From contig JACPVR010000024.1 in assembly GCA_016197405.1 (NCBI GenBank), positions 1 through 64,000 on the forward strand: a stretch of DNA of 64,000 bases, given 5' to 3'. Source of the DNA: Mycobacterium sp. (GTDB lineage Bacteria > Actinomycetota > Actinomycetes > Mycobacteriales > Mycobacteriaceae). The notes beneath the pieces are model-generated. The model was not told the DNA's origin. It saw only the letters and a program-made list of their open reading frames with translations, and ran no database searches. Shown here one piece after another: positions 52,490 to 61,000 of this stretch (the stretch's first letter is position 1; every line of letters begins with the position of its first letter). Position numbers and translations under genes: made by a program.

Positions 52490-53460
52490 GGCCCGTCCAG
52501 ATATCGAGCCTGCGGCGGACCGGGGGAGGGACCGAGGCTGAGCAGGTGCTCGTTGTAGAGCACTTCCCAGGTTCCGTCCGCACGCATACGGGCCAGCACC
52601 CCATTGACGAATCGGACCAGATCGCTATTCTCCTTCTTGACTCCGACGCCATAGGGTTCGCTGCCCATGCTGGCGCCGACGATCTCGACGTTCGGATCCT
52701 GAACCGCGAGGCCGGCCAACACTGCGTCGTCAGTGCTGATCGCGTCCACCTGCGCTTGCTGCAGCATCAGCAGGCAATCAGTCCAGCTGTTCACGCCGAT
52801 CACCGTCGGCCTCGGCTCGAGTGCGGCCACTCGCGACACCGAGGTGGTCCCGAACACCGAACACACTTTTTTGCCGGGGTAAAGCGCTGCCGCAGAGTCG
52901 ATCCCCGAATCCTTGCGGACCAGGATGCGCTGACTGGCGGAGAAATACGTGGAGGAGAAATCGACGCTGCGCTTGCGGTCACAGGTGATGGAGTAGGTCC
53001 GCACCACCAGATCCACTTGACCGAACTCCAACGCGGACTGCCGTTGCGCCGGGGTGATCACCTTCAGTTCTATGCGGTCCGGATCACCGAAGATGGCGCG
53101 GGCGATCTCCCTGGCCACGTCGATATCGAACCCCTCGAGCTGGCCCGTGGTGGGGTTGCGCGACCCGAACGGGTAACTGTCCTGGTCGACGCCCACGATC
53201 AGCCGGCCGCGGTCGGCAATGGCCGCCATCGTCGAACCGGCGGGCATCGCACCCGGCGCGGGTTGCGGACCCGGCCGCAGGCTGGCCTCCGGATCGCCGC
53301 AGGTGGCGGCGGCTTGGGGCGGCACGGTGGTGACTTCCTGCACACCTGCGGGCCGGACGTCGACCGGCGGCACCGTGACCGCGGCCGGTGTTGCCGGCGT
53401 GCCGCCGCATCCCGCGGTGAACGCCACCTCCAGCGCTGCCACCAACAGCCGGACCTTCAT
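52486..53460 (-). CDS. GlnH-like amino-acid-binding lipoprotein
   Basis: The 324-residue protein has a signal peptide with the lipidation site FTAGC (Cys18) and a Pro/Ala-rich linker to about 75, then a type 2 polar-amino-acid-binding domain (GRLIVGVDQDSYPFGSRNPTTGQLEGFDIDVAREIARAI, VDLVVRTYSITCDRKRSVDFSSTYF). In M. tuberculosis, GlnH binds aspartate or glutamine-type ligands and passes the signal through GlnX to PknG. No ABC permease lies here, so sensing rather than uptake is likely. The glutamate at residue 11 inside the hydrophobic core of the signal is unusual. Confidence 0.9.
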   Translation of the reverse strand: MKVRLLVAALEVAFTAGCGGTPATPAAVTVPPVDVRPAGVQEVTTVPPQAAATCGDPEASLRPGPQPAPGAMPAGSTMAAIADRGRLIVGVDQDSYPFGSRNPTTGQLEGFDIDVAREIARAIFGDPDRIELKVITPAQRQSALEFGQVDLVVRTYSITCDRKRSVDFSSTYFSASQRILVRKDSGIDSAAALYPGKKVCSVFGTTSVSRVAALEPRPTVIGVNSWTDCLLMLQQAQVDAISTDDAVLAGLAVQDPNVEIVGASMGSEPYGVGVKKENSDLVRFVNGVLARMRADGTWEVLYNEHLLSLGPSPGPPQARYLDGP

Positions 53461-54716
53461 AGGAACTCCTTGAGCCGGGGCCACAGACCGGAGACGGTGG
53501 CCGCCGCGGCGGCCACCGTCAGCACCAGGACGACGGTTGGACCCCACACCAGCCACGCACCCGCGGCGGCCACCCCGTCGCGCAGGGCGGCTCGGGTGCG
53601 TTCGATCTCCTGGCGCAGGCTGTTCTCGACAAGCGCGAACCGGGCCGCCGATCCGTTGGGGTCGGAGCTGATGGCCAGCGCCACGGCGCCGGGGTAGTCA
53701 CCGCCGAGATAGGTCTTGACCTGGGTATCGTGGCTGGCTGCCCAAGCGTTGACTCCGTCGACGGCGGCCGAGGCGGCCGGGCTGACCAGGGTGCGCAGGT
53801 CGTCGATATGTCCGGTGAACGACTTCTCGCCCGCGGTGATATCGCCGTGCGCGATCAGCTGCAGGGTCTCGTCGGTCCTCGCCTGCTCGGCAAGGATGCG
53901 CGCCTGGGTGAACTGCCCGAACAGCGCGGTGCCCTCGGTGCGGCTTTCTTCGATATCGGCAGCCGCGAGCCGGACGATCACCACAATGAACACGCCCGTG
54001 ACGACCAGGGCGGCCGCGGCGATCAGCAGCCCGATGTTGAACTGCCGGTTGGTCCTGCGGAACACGATCACCGAACCCGCAGCCACGGCAATGAGCGCCA
54101 GCGCGATCAGCGTCAAGCCGAGGACTGGAATCGACCCGATGGCTCGCTGATCCCGATCGACGGTGGCGAGGTTTCGGGTGTAGATCTTTTCGGCGCCGGG
54201 CAGCAATCCCGACTGCGTCAGCGACGACGCTTCGCGCAGATACGCTGAGCCGATCACATGGCCCTGCAGGTTATTGGCCCGCGCGGTCTCGACCAGCCCG
54301 GTGTAGGCAGCCAACCGCACCGAGATATCCGCGACAGCGGTGCGGGTTTCAGTATCGGTGGACCCGGCTGTGGCGTCGGCAAGCGCCGAAGCCGCGTCGG
54401 CCAGCGCCTGCTGGTAGCGCGCCCGAACCGGGGCGGTTTCATTGCCGGACAGGTACTCCGAGGCTGCGGCCGCATCGACCTCAGAGAGCGCGGCATACAG
54501 ATTCTGCGCGGCGTAGGCCAGTGGCTCCGACCGCTCCAGTACCGAATTGCGTTGCGCGATATGGTTGTTGAGTTGGGATGCCAACACCACCCCGGCGGTG
54601 ACGCACAGCGCAGCAACAATGGCGGCGACCAATACGACGATGCCGGGCGTGGTTCCAGCGAATCGTCGCAACCACGCGACGAAACTCCGCATGCCAAACG
54701 TACGTAGAGAGCCCAC
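53457..54716 (-). CDS. GlnX-like membrane sensor protein
   Basis: The 419-residue protein has four membrane segments (about 24-46, 196-220, 228-252, 387-410). Two extracytoplasmic helical loops (about 47-195 and 253-386) resemble a four-helix sensor; a lipoprotein such as GlnH could dock there. In M. tuberculosis GlnX (Rv0412c) links GlnH to PknG. GTG 54716 is the best available start although no close ribosome-binding site is seen. It heads the eleven-gene unit. Confidence 0.87.
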   Translation of the reverse strand: MGSLRTFGMRSFVAWLRRFAGTTPGIVVLVAAIVAALCVTAGVVLASQLNNHIAQRNSVLERSEPLAYAAQNLYAALSEVDAAAASEYLSGNETAPVRARYQQALADAASALADATAGSTDTETRTAVADISVRLAAYTGLVETARANNLQGHVIGSAYLREASSLTQSGLLPGAEKIYTRNLATVDRDQRAIGSIPVLGLTLIALALIAVAAGSVIVFRRTNRQFNIGLLIAAAALVVTGVFIVVIVRLAAADIEESRTEGTALFGQFTQARILAEQARTDETLQLIAHGDITAGEKSFTGHIDDLRTLVSPAASAAVDGVNAWAASHDTQVKTYLGGDYPGAVALAISSDPNGSAARFALVENSLRQEIERTRAALRDGVAAAGAWLVWGPTVVLVLTVAAAAATVSGLWPRLKEFL

Positions 54717-55055
54717 CTAGTTCACCCCCGACCTCCCTGCACACGATAGTAATCACCGAGCGCGGACGGGGGTAGTAATGACTGAACGGAGCCATTTGAG
54801 GCCGATTACCATCGGCCGGACCGATCAGGTGCTCGGCGTAGGTCTTGCGAACGCCGCTGTCCAACATCCCATTCGCGGCGGCCGTCGGCCACGCCGGTGC
54901 GGGCGACATACGAGCCGAAGGTGTGCTCCATCGACACCCGTCCGGACCGCCGCCAGTCTCGATCCACATGATCCAAACCGGCTAATTGGGTCTGCGTTGC
55001 CAGCGGTGTGCAATCGCCGGGCGACACACCCCTTTACCGAGCGGCGGGTGGGACG
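54717..55055. other. intergenic region between the PknG-like operon and the decayed lipoprotein
   Basis: About 340 nt hold no gene I can support. Open frames on both strands are Arg-rich and lack starts. It presumably contains the promoter of the minus-strand operon near its left end. Confidence 0.5.
54746..54751 (-). promoter_or_regulatory. candidate -10 box for the PknG-like operon
   Basis: On the minus strand TACTAT lies 30 nt before the GlnX-like start. No -35 is obvious. It is the only TANNNT-type box close to the head of the operon. Confidence 0.35.
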
Positions 55056-55407
55056 ATGACTGTAGGCATCGGGGTGACGTGCCTGATGGTGATCGGTCTA
55101 CTGGCAACGGGCTGTGCGGGTCGGTCAAGCTACCCGGACGCCGGCCAGAGTCCGACGGCCTCGTCCCGTCCTTCGCAGTCGGCGGCCACGATCGGCGGCG
55201 AACTCGGCGGCGAACTCGGCGCTCCCACGGCGCGACGCATCGTCGACGAGCTCGCCACGGCCGGATTCGAGGTCCCCAAGCCGCGGGACCTACGCCGTCG
55301 ATCGAGGACTGCACCGGATCGCGACGATCGTGGTGTCCTTCGCGCCGCCCTTGACACCCGCTGACCAGGATCGCTACTGGGCGGAGGTCCAGAAGCTGGT
55401 GCGGTGA
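55056..55407 (+). pseudogene. decayed mycobacterial lipoprotein gene
   Basis: ATG 55056 starts a normal lipoprotein signal (MTVGIGVTCLMVIGLLATGC) and continues ARRIVDELATAGFEVPKPRD. The frame is then lost at about 55290: the plus-one frame carries on with TYAVDRGLHRIATIVVSF and APPLTPADQDRYWAEVQKLV to a stop at 55407. These two pieces look like the first and last parts of a family of short mycobacterial lipoproteins in which a Cys-containing middle lies between them. The pattern suggests an internal deletion that also shifted the frame. A sequencing error cannot explain the missing middle but might explain the shift. Confidence 0.6.
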
Positions 55408-55443
55408 TCTCCGCCAACGATCCAGGAACTGTGATCCGGCCCG

Positions 55444-55809
55444 TCAGCCGAGGCCATCGGCGGCTGGTCGCCGGGATTCGGTTTCAGTGCATACCAATTC
55501 GACGCCGTCTCCGACATCGACGGTGACTTCGGAGGTCGCCTGAAACAGGCCGTAGACATCGTCGGTGGGCACGAACGTATGCGCGCGGGCGTACAACGGC
55601 GCGACGTCGAACACGCGGACCCGCAGCTTCTCCCGGGCGAGTCTGCCCAACTCCCGGCCAGATTCGGGGTCGGTGATCACCTGATCGGACCCGGTGCTCA
55701 CGCTGAAGACCATCCCCGGGGCGACCCCAGCATGCGCCCCGCGGTTGATCACCAGGGTGTAGTCGTCCTCGATCAGCGCGACCTGGCCGCGGATGGATTG
55801 GGGGCTCAT
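55444..55809 (-). CDS. small beta-rich protein, unknown function
   Basis: The 121-residue protein reads QVALIEDDYTLVINRGAHAGVAPGMVFSV, a pattern (Val-Ile-Asn-x-Gly-x-x-x-Gly-Val) seen in small beta domains such as the FlgT C-terminal type that bind or coat other proteins. No signal or membrane segment. It overlaps the upstream membrane protein by ATGA, so they probably act together. I do not recognise a specific family. Confidence 0.8.
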   Translation of the reverse strand: MSPQSIRGQVALIEDDYTLVINRGAHAGVAPGMVFSVSTGSDQVITDPESGRELGRLAREKLRVRVFDVAPLYARAHTFVPTDDVYGLFQATSEVTVDVGDGVELVCTETESRRPAADGLG

Positions 55810-56576
55810 GATGCCGCCAGCGAATTGCTTTCCTGCAGAAGCGATTTAGCAGCGGTGCCGGGGCGAATCCGTGGTCGCGCGAAATTGTTGTCGACCGACA
55901 GCAGCGCTTCGATGCCGTGCGTGGGGTCCCGCTCGGTACCCAGAGTGAGCTCGACGGCGGTCTTGGCCTGGAAGAGGGCGATCATGGCGTGCTGGTGGCG
56001 TTCAGCGCCGAACGAATTGAGTGCGAAAGTGAGCCTCGTGTCGACGTATTCGATCGAGCGCTGCAGATCCGACAGGCTTGCCTCTGGGGACTCCGCTGCG
56101 GCGGGCCGGCTGCTGAGTCGTCCGTACCACCGGTGCCCCAGTGCACCGAGAGTGATCGACGACACCGGAATCACAACCACGATGCAGATCAGTCCAAGTG
56201 AACTGTGCGAAGCGATGGCACCGAAGATGCCCAGGAGCATCAGCAGGGCCACCAACGTCAAGAGGCGCAGCATCGACGGGATTGCCTCGATCGCACGGAA
56301 CAGTTGACGGCCCATGCGGCCGCAGTATCGGGCGACGCCGGCGAAAACCGTCAGGGCTTCTTTCGCTGTGTTGCGGGCGATCCGCCCGGCCTCGGCGGCC
56401 TGTTCCCGCGAAATCGGCGATGTCGGCATCGACCAGTCGCGCTGCCGCGACTGCGGGTTCGCCGGCTCGGGTTGCGCCTGAGCCGCGCCACTTTCCGGCT
56501 CCGCCGCGATCGTCTGTGCGTTGGGCGAGGTGTCCGGACCAGTGATATCGCTAGTCACGCTCGTATCAGCAGCCAC
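55806..56576 (-). CDS. membrane protein, unknown function
   Basis: The 256-residue protein has an acidic, Pro/Gln-rich first 60 residues, two adjacent membrane segments (LRLLTLVALLMLLGIFGAIAS and LGLICIVVVIPVSSITLGAL) and a cytosolic helical C-terminal domain (LSDLQRSIEYVDTRLTFALNSFGAERHQHAMIALFQAKTAVELTLG). I chose GTG 56576 because AAGGGA lies about 10 nt before it; the frame is open to 56705. Its stop overlaps the next gene. Function unknown. Confidence 0.72.
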   Translation of the reverse strand: MAADTSVTSDITGPDTSPNAQTIAAEPESGAAQAQPEPANPQSRQRDWSMPTSPISREQAAEAGRIARNTAKEALTVFAGVARYCGRMGRQLFRAIEAIPSMLRLLTLVALLMLLGIFGAIASHSSLGLICIVVVIPVSSITLGALGHRWYGRLSSRPAAAESPEASLSDLQRSIEYVDTRLTFALNSFGAERHQHAMIALFQAKTAVELTLGTERDPTHGIEALLSVDNNFARPRIRPGTAAKSLLQESNSLAAS

Positions 56577-56673
56577 TTGCGTATCATCCCTTGTCTCGGC
56601 GTCAAGTCCGCTCCCGGCACGCCGATAAGAGCCCGTTAAATATGGGGTGCGGACGGAGTCGGGGGAGTCGTCA

Positions 56674-57996
56674 TTACGGCCCCACTCTCGCGATCCACCG
56701 CACAATATCCATGACGACGGCTTCGTCGACGTGTTGTGCGGGTTCGTATTCGGCCGGCGTGGACGGTCCGGAGCCCGAGAAGAACAGGTGATTGTCGGCA
56801 GGGTAGATGCGGATGGTGACGTCCGGTCTATCGCCGAGGCCCGTCTGCCACCCGACGAGGTCGTCGGCGACGGTCACCTGATAGTCACGCCCGCCTTGCA
56901 CGATGAGCATGGGTATGGTCAGCCGCGCGGCCGCCGCCACCGGATCATAAGTCTGGAGATCCATCCAGTACGACGCGGGAACACCGAACGGCAACAGGTG
57001 TTTTGGGGTGGAAAGGGAGAAGGCTGGGCTGTCGATGAGCGCGGACTGCCGGGTGATTTCTTGAACGGCAGGATCGGCCTCAGGGTCCGCACCGGGCTCG
57101 CGAAGGGTTGCCAGGTAACGGAACTGACGCACCACCGCGTGGTGCAACGGTTGCGTGGCGCCCGCCAGGACCACCAGCCCGGCCACGGACGGCTCCGCGT
57201 CCGCCACACGTGGGGCCAGGCTTCCGCCCTGGCTGTGGCCGAGCACGAACACCCGTGCGGCGTCGATCGACGGGTGTTCGCGTAGCAGCCGTACCGCGGC
57301 GACCGCGGGCCGCACGAATTCGTCGAACGCGGTGAAGTCGGTGACATCGGCCAAGCTGTCGCGGTGGGTGTAGGTGATCTTGTCGAAGCGCAGCACCGCA
57401 ATACCGTGACTGGCCAGACCCCATGCGAGGTCCTTGAGGATCTTGTTGCGGCCCATCGTCGCGTCCCGGTCGGCGGGCCCAGAGCCTGCCAGCAGAACCA
57501 CGGCCGGAGCCGGTCGCGGCGAGTCCGGCAGACTCAGCGTGCCCGGGGTTGCCGACGGCACGCTGCCAACAGTGACGTCGTGTTCGGTGAAGCGGGCGGC
57601 GTCGACATAGGGCGGCGGTTGCCAGGGCTGTACCGGCTCGACCGCTCCCGGCGGCGCGATTCGCAGACCCACCACAGCGCCCGCTTGGTCGATCGCCACG
57701 ATCACGGCGAATGCGCCACGTTCACACGTCACGGGAATCTTCGCGATCGTCACATTCGGATCGGCGGGCTCCGTCAGCGGCGTCCCGACGACAGTGATCG
57801 GCCCTTGTGTCGTGAGCAGTTCCTGCCAGGGTTGCCGCAACGCGTCCGCTGTGACCAGCTCCCGCAGCGCTGGGGCGAACAGGTTCACGGCATCGGCGAA
57901 CCTACTCGCCTCGAGCAGCTGCATCACATTCGCGGCGATTGCGGTGGGGTCACACGCCACTTCACAGCTCCGCAGTCCTCGGGCAGTATCGCCCAC
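56674..57996 (-). CDS. alpha/beta hydrolase with N-terminal DUF3887-type domain
   Basis: The protein has an N-terminal cone-like domain (ANVMQLLEASRFADAVNLFAPALRELVTADALRQPWQELLTTQGP) and a serine hydrolase domain with the nucleophile in VLGHSQGGSLAPRVA, the acid in VQGGRDYQV and the histidine in YPADNHLFF, so the triad is complete. A GSGPADRD oxyanion-type loop precedes it. The start is not settled: the frame is open to 58122, and GTG 57996 or the ATG at 57924 are the alternatives; no good ribosome-binding site decides. The substrate is likely an ester or peptide. Confidence 0.78.
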   Translation of the reverse strand: MGDTARGLRSCEVACDPTAIAANVMQLLEASRFADAVNLFAPALRELVTADALRQPWQELLTTQGPITVVGTPLTEPADPNVTIAKIPVTCERGAFAVIVAIDQAGAVVGLRIAPPGAVEPVQPWQPPPYVDAARFTEHDVTVGSVPSATPGTLSLPDSPRPAPAVVLLAGSGPADRDATMGRNKILKDLAWGLASHGIAVLRFDKITYTHRDSLADVTDFTAFDEFVRPAVAAVRLLREHPSIDAARVFVLGHSQGGSLAPRVADAEPSVAGLVVLAGATQPLHHAVVRQFRYLATLREPGADPEADPAVQEITRQSALIDSPAFSLSTPKHLLPFGVPASYWMDLQTYDPVAAAARLTIPMLIVQGGRDYQVTVADDLVGWQTGLGDRPDVTIRIYPADNHLFFSGSGPSTPAEYEPAQHVDEAVVMDIVRWIARVGP

Positions 57997-58160
57997 AAGT
58001 GTGCCGAAACGTCCCTGCGAAGCCTGACCCGTGAGCACACCCTCCGTTCTGCCGTCCGGTGTGGGCCCGGCCCAGCAACTAGGCTTCGTGGTTATGACTG
58101 TGCTCGACGGCCCCCTGCGCAACGGGCCTGTGTCGCGCCGATCAGATCGGGAGGCCGCGG

Positions 58161-60497
58161 GTGCTTAAGCGGCTGACTCTGGTGCCGCTGTTGCTGTCGG
58201 CTGCGGCGTTTGTGCTGTTCGCCGCGTGGCTCACCGCCGGCTGGGGTGGACCGCGCACCGTTCAGGTGGTCAGCGACGTCGGCTCATTGTTCTTCGGCGT
58301 CGTCGCGGCGTTCTGTGCCGCACTGGCGGCGCGCACAAGCCACCGTCGACAGCGACGGGCCTGGTACGCGCTGATGATCGGGCTCATCTGCTGGGTGCTC
58401 GGTGACGCCATCTGGGCCTATTACGAACTGGTCCGCGGAATGCAGGTCGCACCATACCCATCCCTTGCTGACGTGGCTTACCTGTTGTTTCCGGTTGCGG
58501 CGGGCATTGCGCTGGTGTTGTTTCCGGTCGGCTACATCGGCCAATCACAGCTTCGTGCGGTCCTGGATGGCGTCATTGTCGCCGGCTCACTGTTCGCAAT
58601 CGTGTGGACCAGCGGTCTGTACGAGGTGTTCAACGCGGGCGCGGAGTCGGCATTCGCGTTCCTGGTGTCGATCGCCTACCCGTTGACCGATCTGGTGATG
58701 CTTACCACCGCGGTGCTGGTGTTGTCGCGAGCGCAGGTCGGTCAGAGACTGTCCTTCACACTGTTCGCGGCCGGTGTGGCGGCGATCGCCGTTGCCGACA
58801 GTGTCTTCGTCTATCTGTCGATCGACGACGACTACGCGACCGGCAACCCCATCGATATCGGTTATGCGGCAGGACTTCTACTGTTGGCGGCCGCGGCACT
58901 GGTGGATTGGCAATCCCCGCAACAAGAGCGCGTGGCAGCGAGCATCCCGTCCTGGATGACGCTGTGGCTGCCCTATGTTCCGCTTCCGGTCGCCATCGGT
59001 GTCGGCATGGCGTACGCCGCGCGCGAGCCGCACGATCTGGTGGTCCTGTTCACCCTGGCTGGGCTGATCGCCACCGTTTTGGTGCGGCAATTCCTGGTCC
59101 TCGCCGAGAACCGGCGGCTGCTGGTCGAGGTGGCCAACCAGGCGTTACGCGACCCGTTGACAGGGCTCGCCAACCGGGACCTGTTTCACGATCGGCTCAC
59201 GCATGCGATCGCGCTGCAGATGCGCGACGACCGAGAAGTCGCCGTGCTTTCACTCGATCTCGACGACTTCAAGCTCGTCAACGATTCGCTGGGACACTCC
59301 GCCGGTGACGCACTGTTGAAGTCCGTCGCCGAACGGATCCTCGGTTGCGTCCGGTCGGCCGACACCGCGGCCCGGCTCGGTGGCGACGAGTTCGCGATCC
59401 TGCTCGAAGACGGTCCCGATTCACCGATGATGGTGGCCAACCGGATATGCGAGGCCTTCGAAACCCCGTTTCTCATCGACGGTCACAGCTGGTCGATGCG
59501 GGCAAGTGTGGGTGTGGCCATCGGACCGCCGCCGACCGGCCCCGCCGAACTGGCCGCCGAGTCGCTGCTGAAAAACGCTGACCTGGCGATGTATTCGGCC
59601 AAGCGCGATCAGGTCGGGATGCAGCAGTTCAGCGCGGATATGCGGCTCATCGATCGGACCGAGGTCGATCCGGGTCGACTACGCGCGATGGCGAGCGCGG
59701 GTGCCCGCTCGCCGGGACGTCAACTGTTCACCCAACTGCGCCAGGCCATCGAGCAGGGCGATCTGACCCTGGTGTACCAACCCAAGTTCGAGCTGTCGAC
59801 CGGGCATATCGCCGGTGTCGAGGCTTTAGTCCGCTGGCCGCACCCCATCAGAGGTGTGCTGGCTCCCGACGCTTTTCTGCCGCTGGCACGCGAGAACGGG
59901 TTGATGGGCGCGCTGACCGAAATGGTGTTGACCCGCGCTGCCGATGATGCCGCGGCGTGGCGCGCACAGGGCCAGGACGTCTCATTCGCGGTGAACCTGT
60001 TCCCGCTCTCGCTGACCGACCCGAAGCTCGCGCCGCAGATCGTGCGGATACTCAAGGACCGTGCGGTGCCCGCAGAGAGCCTGACTGTCGAGATCACCGA
60101 AGAGATCCGGCTGGGCAATCTGGACGACACCCGCTCGGAGTTGCAGCGGTTGCGTGAATCCGGGGTCCGGATATCGCTGGACGACTTCGGTTGCGGTTAC
60201 TCCGGATTGAGTTACCTCGGGGAGCTACGCGTCGACGAACTCAAGCTCGACCGCCAGTTCGTCTCGCCCATCCTGGATCGGGAGCCCGCGAGGGTCATCG
60301 TTCGCTCGGTCATCGAGATGGCGCATGCGCTCGAGATCACCTGCGTCGCCGAAGGCGTGGAGGATGCGGCGACTGCACAACTGCTCGCGCAGTACGGCTG
60401 CGACATGATCCAGGGAAACTACTGCAGCCCCCCGGTTCCCGCCGCGCAGGTACCCACGCTCTCGCCGGTCGCCGGGCATGACGGAGCGCTGCGGTGA
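58161..60497 (+). CDS. membrane-bound GGDEF-EAL protein (c-di-GMP turnover)
   Basis: The 778-residue protein has nine or so N-terminal membrane segments (1-310), a GGDEF domain (about 330-490) and an EAL domain (about 520-765). The cyclase motif is intact (RLGGDEFAILL), as is the substrate region LDLDDFKLVNDSLGHSAGDALL. The phosphodiesterase side has EALVRW, ITEEI, DDFGCGYSGLSYL, KLDRQF, EGVED and QGNYCSPP, so both activities are plausible. Mycobacteria usually have one such bifunctional protein. GTG 58161; divergent from the hydrolase. Confidence 0.94.
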   Translation: MLKRLTLVPLLLSAAAFVLFAAWLTAGWGGPRTVQVVSDVGSLFFGVVAAFCAALAARTSHRRQRRAWYALMIGLICWVLGDAIWAYYELVRGMQVAPYPSLADVAYLLFPVAAGIALVLFPVGYIGQSQLRAVLDGVIVAGSLFAIVWTSGLYEVFNAGAESAFAFLVSIAYPLTDLVMLTTAVLVLSRAQVGQRLSFTLFAAGVAAIAVADSVFVYLSIDDDYATGNPIDIGYAAGLLLLAAAALVDWQSPQQERVAASIPSWMTLWLPYVPLPVAIGVGMAYAAREPHDLVVLFTLAGLIATVLVRQFLVLAENRRLLVEVANQALRDPLTGLANRDLFHDRLTHAIALQMRDDREVAVLSLDLDDFKLVNDSLGHSAGDALLKSVAERILGCVRSADTAARLGGDEFAILLEDGPDSPMMVANRICEAFETPFLIDGHSWSMRASVGVAIGPPPTGPAELAAESLLKNADLAMYSAKRDQVGMQQFSADMRLIDRTEVDPGRLRAMASAGARSPGRQLFTQLRQAIEQGDLTLVYQPKFELSTGHIAGVEALVRWPHPIRGVLAPDAFLPLARENGLMGALTEMVLTRAADDAAAWRAQGQDVSFAVNLFPLSLTDPKLAPQIVRILKDRAVPAESLTVEITEEIRLGNLDDTRSELQRLRESGVRISLDDFGCGYSGLSYLGELRVDELKLDRQFVSPILDREPARVIVRSVIEMAHALEITCVAEGVEDAATAQLLAQYGCDMIQGNYCSPPVPAAQVPTLSPVAGHDGALR

Positions 60498-60514
60498 CCA
60501 GGGTCACCGCAGCG
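60487..60514. terminator. bidirectional terminator
   Basis: CGCTGCGGTGACC-AG-GGTCACCGCAGCG is a perfect 13-bp inverted repeat with a 2-nt loop between convergent genes, spanning the stop codon of the GGDEF-EAL gene. No T tract, but the stem is very strong in both directions. Confidence 0.8.
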
Positions 60515-60522
60515 GCATCACA

Positions 60523-60945
60523 TCACTCAAGGACGAATACCGGGATCAGCCGATCGGTCTTGGTCTGGTACTCCGCGTACGGCGGGTAGGCCTGTACCGC
60601 GAGCTCCCACCAGTGCTCACGCTCGGCGCCGTCCACCTCGCGTGCGGTCAGCTCGAGGACGGTTTCGCCGTCCTGCACCGTCACCTGGGGATGGGCCTTG
60701 ACGTTGTGATACCAGGACGGGTGCTCGGGGTCGCCGCCCTTGGACGCGACCATGGCGTAGTGGCCGTTCTCTTCGACCCGCATGAGCGGCACATAACGCT
60801 TCTTACCGGACTTGGCACCCGTGGTGGTGAACAGCACGATGGGGCGGTCCAGGACCTGGACACCTTCAGTGGTTCCCTGTTCGAGGATGCGTTGGGTCTG
60901 TTCGCGGACCCAATCGGTGGGGCTCAGTTCGGCGTTTTCAGTCAT
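60523..60945 (-). CDS. deazaflavin-dependent nitroreductase-family protein (Ddn-like)
   Basis: The 140-residue protein has the core of the F420-binding Ddn family: DRPIVLFTTTGAKSGKKRYVPLMRVEENGHYAMVASKGG, then PSWYHNVKAHPQVTVQDG, and ends with PYAEYQTKTDRLIPVFVLE. These split-barrel enzymes use F420H2 to reduce quinones and, in some cases, nitroimidazoles. The first 30 residues would form the membrane-facing helix. It stands before a set of stress-type genes. Confidence 0.93.
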   Translation of the reverse strand: MTENAELSPTDWVREQTQRILEQGTTEGVQVLDRPIVLFTTTGAKSGKKRYVPLMRVEENGHYAMVASKGGDPEHPSWYHNVKAHPQVTVQDGETVLELTAREVDGAEREHWWELAVQAYPPYAEYQTKTDRLIPVFVLE

Positions 60946-61000
60946 GGCCGGGGTAACACCGACGGGGTCGTCGATATTCCGAGGCGGGCCGATCTGTCGG

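Noticed and set aside
52546..53697. Plus-strand open frame of 383 codons
   Set aside because: Antisense to the GlnH-like gene, which has a signal peptide and binding-protein fold.
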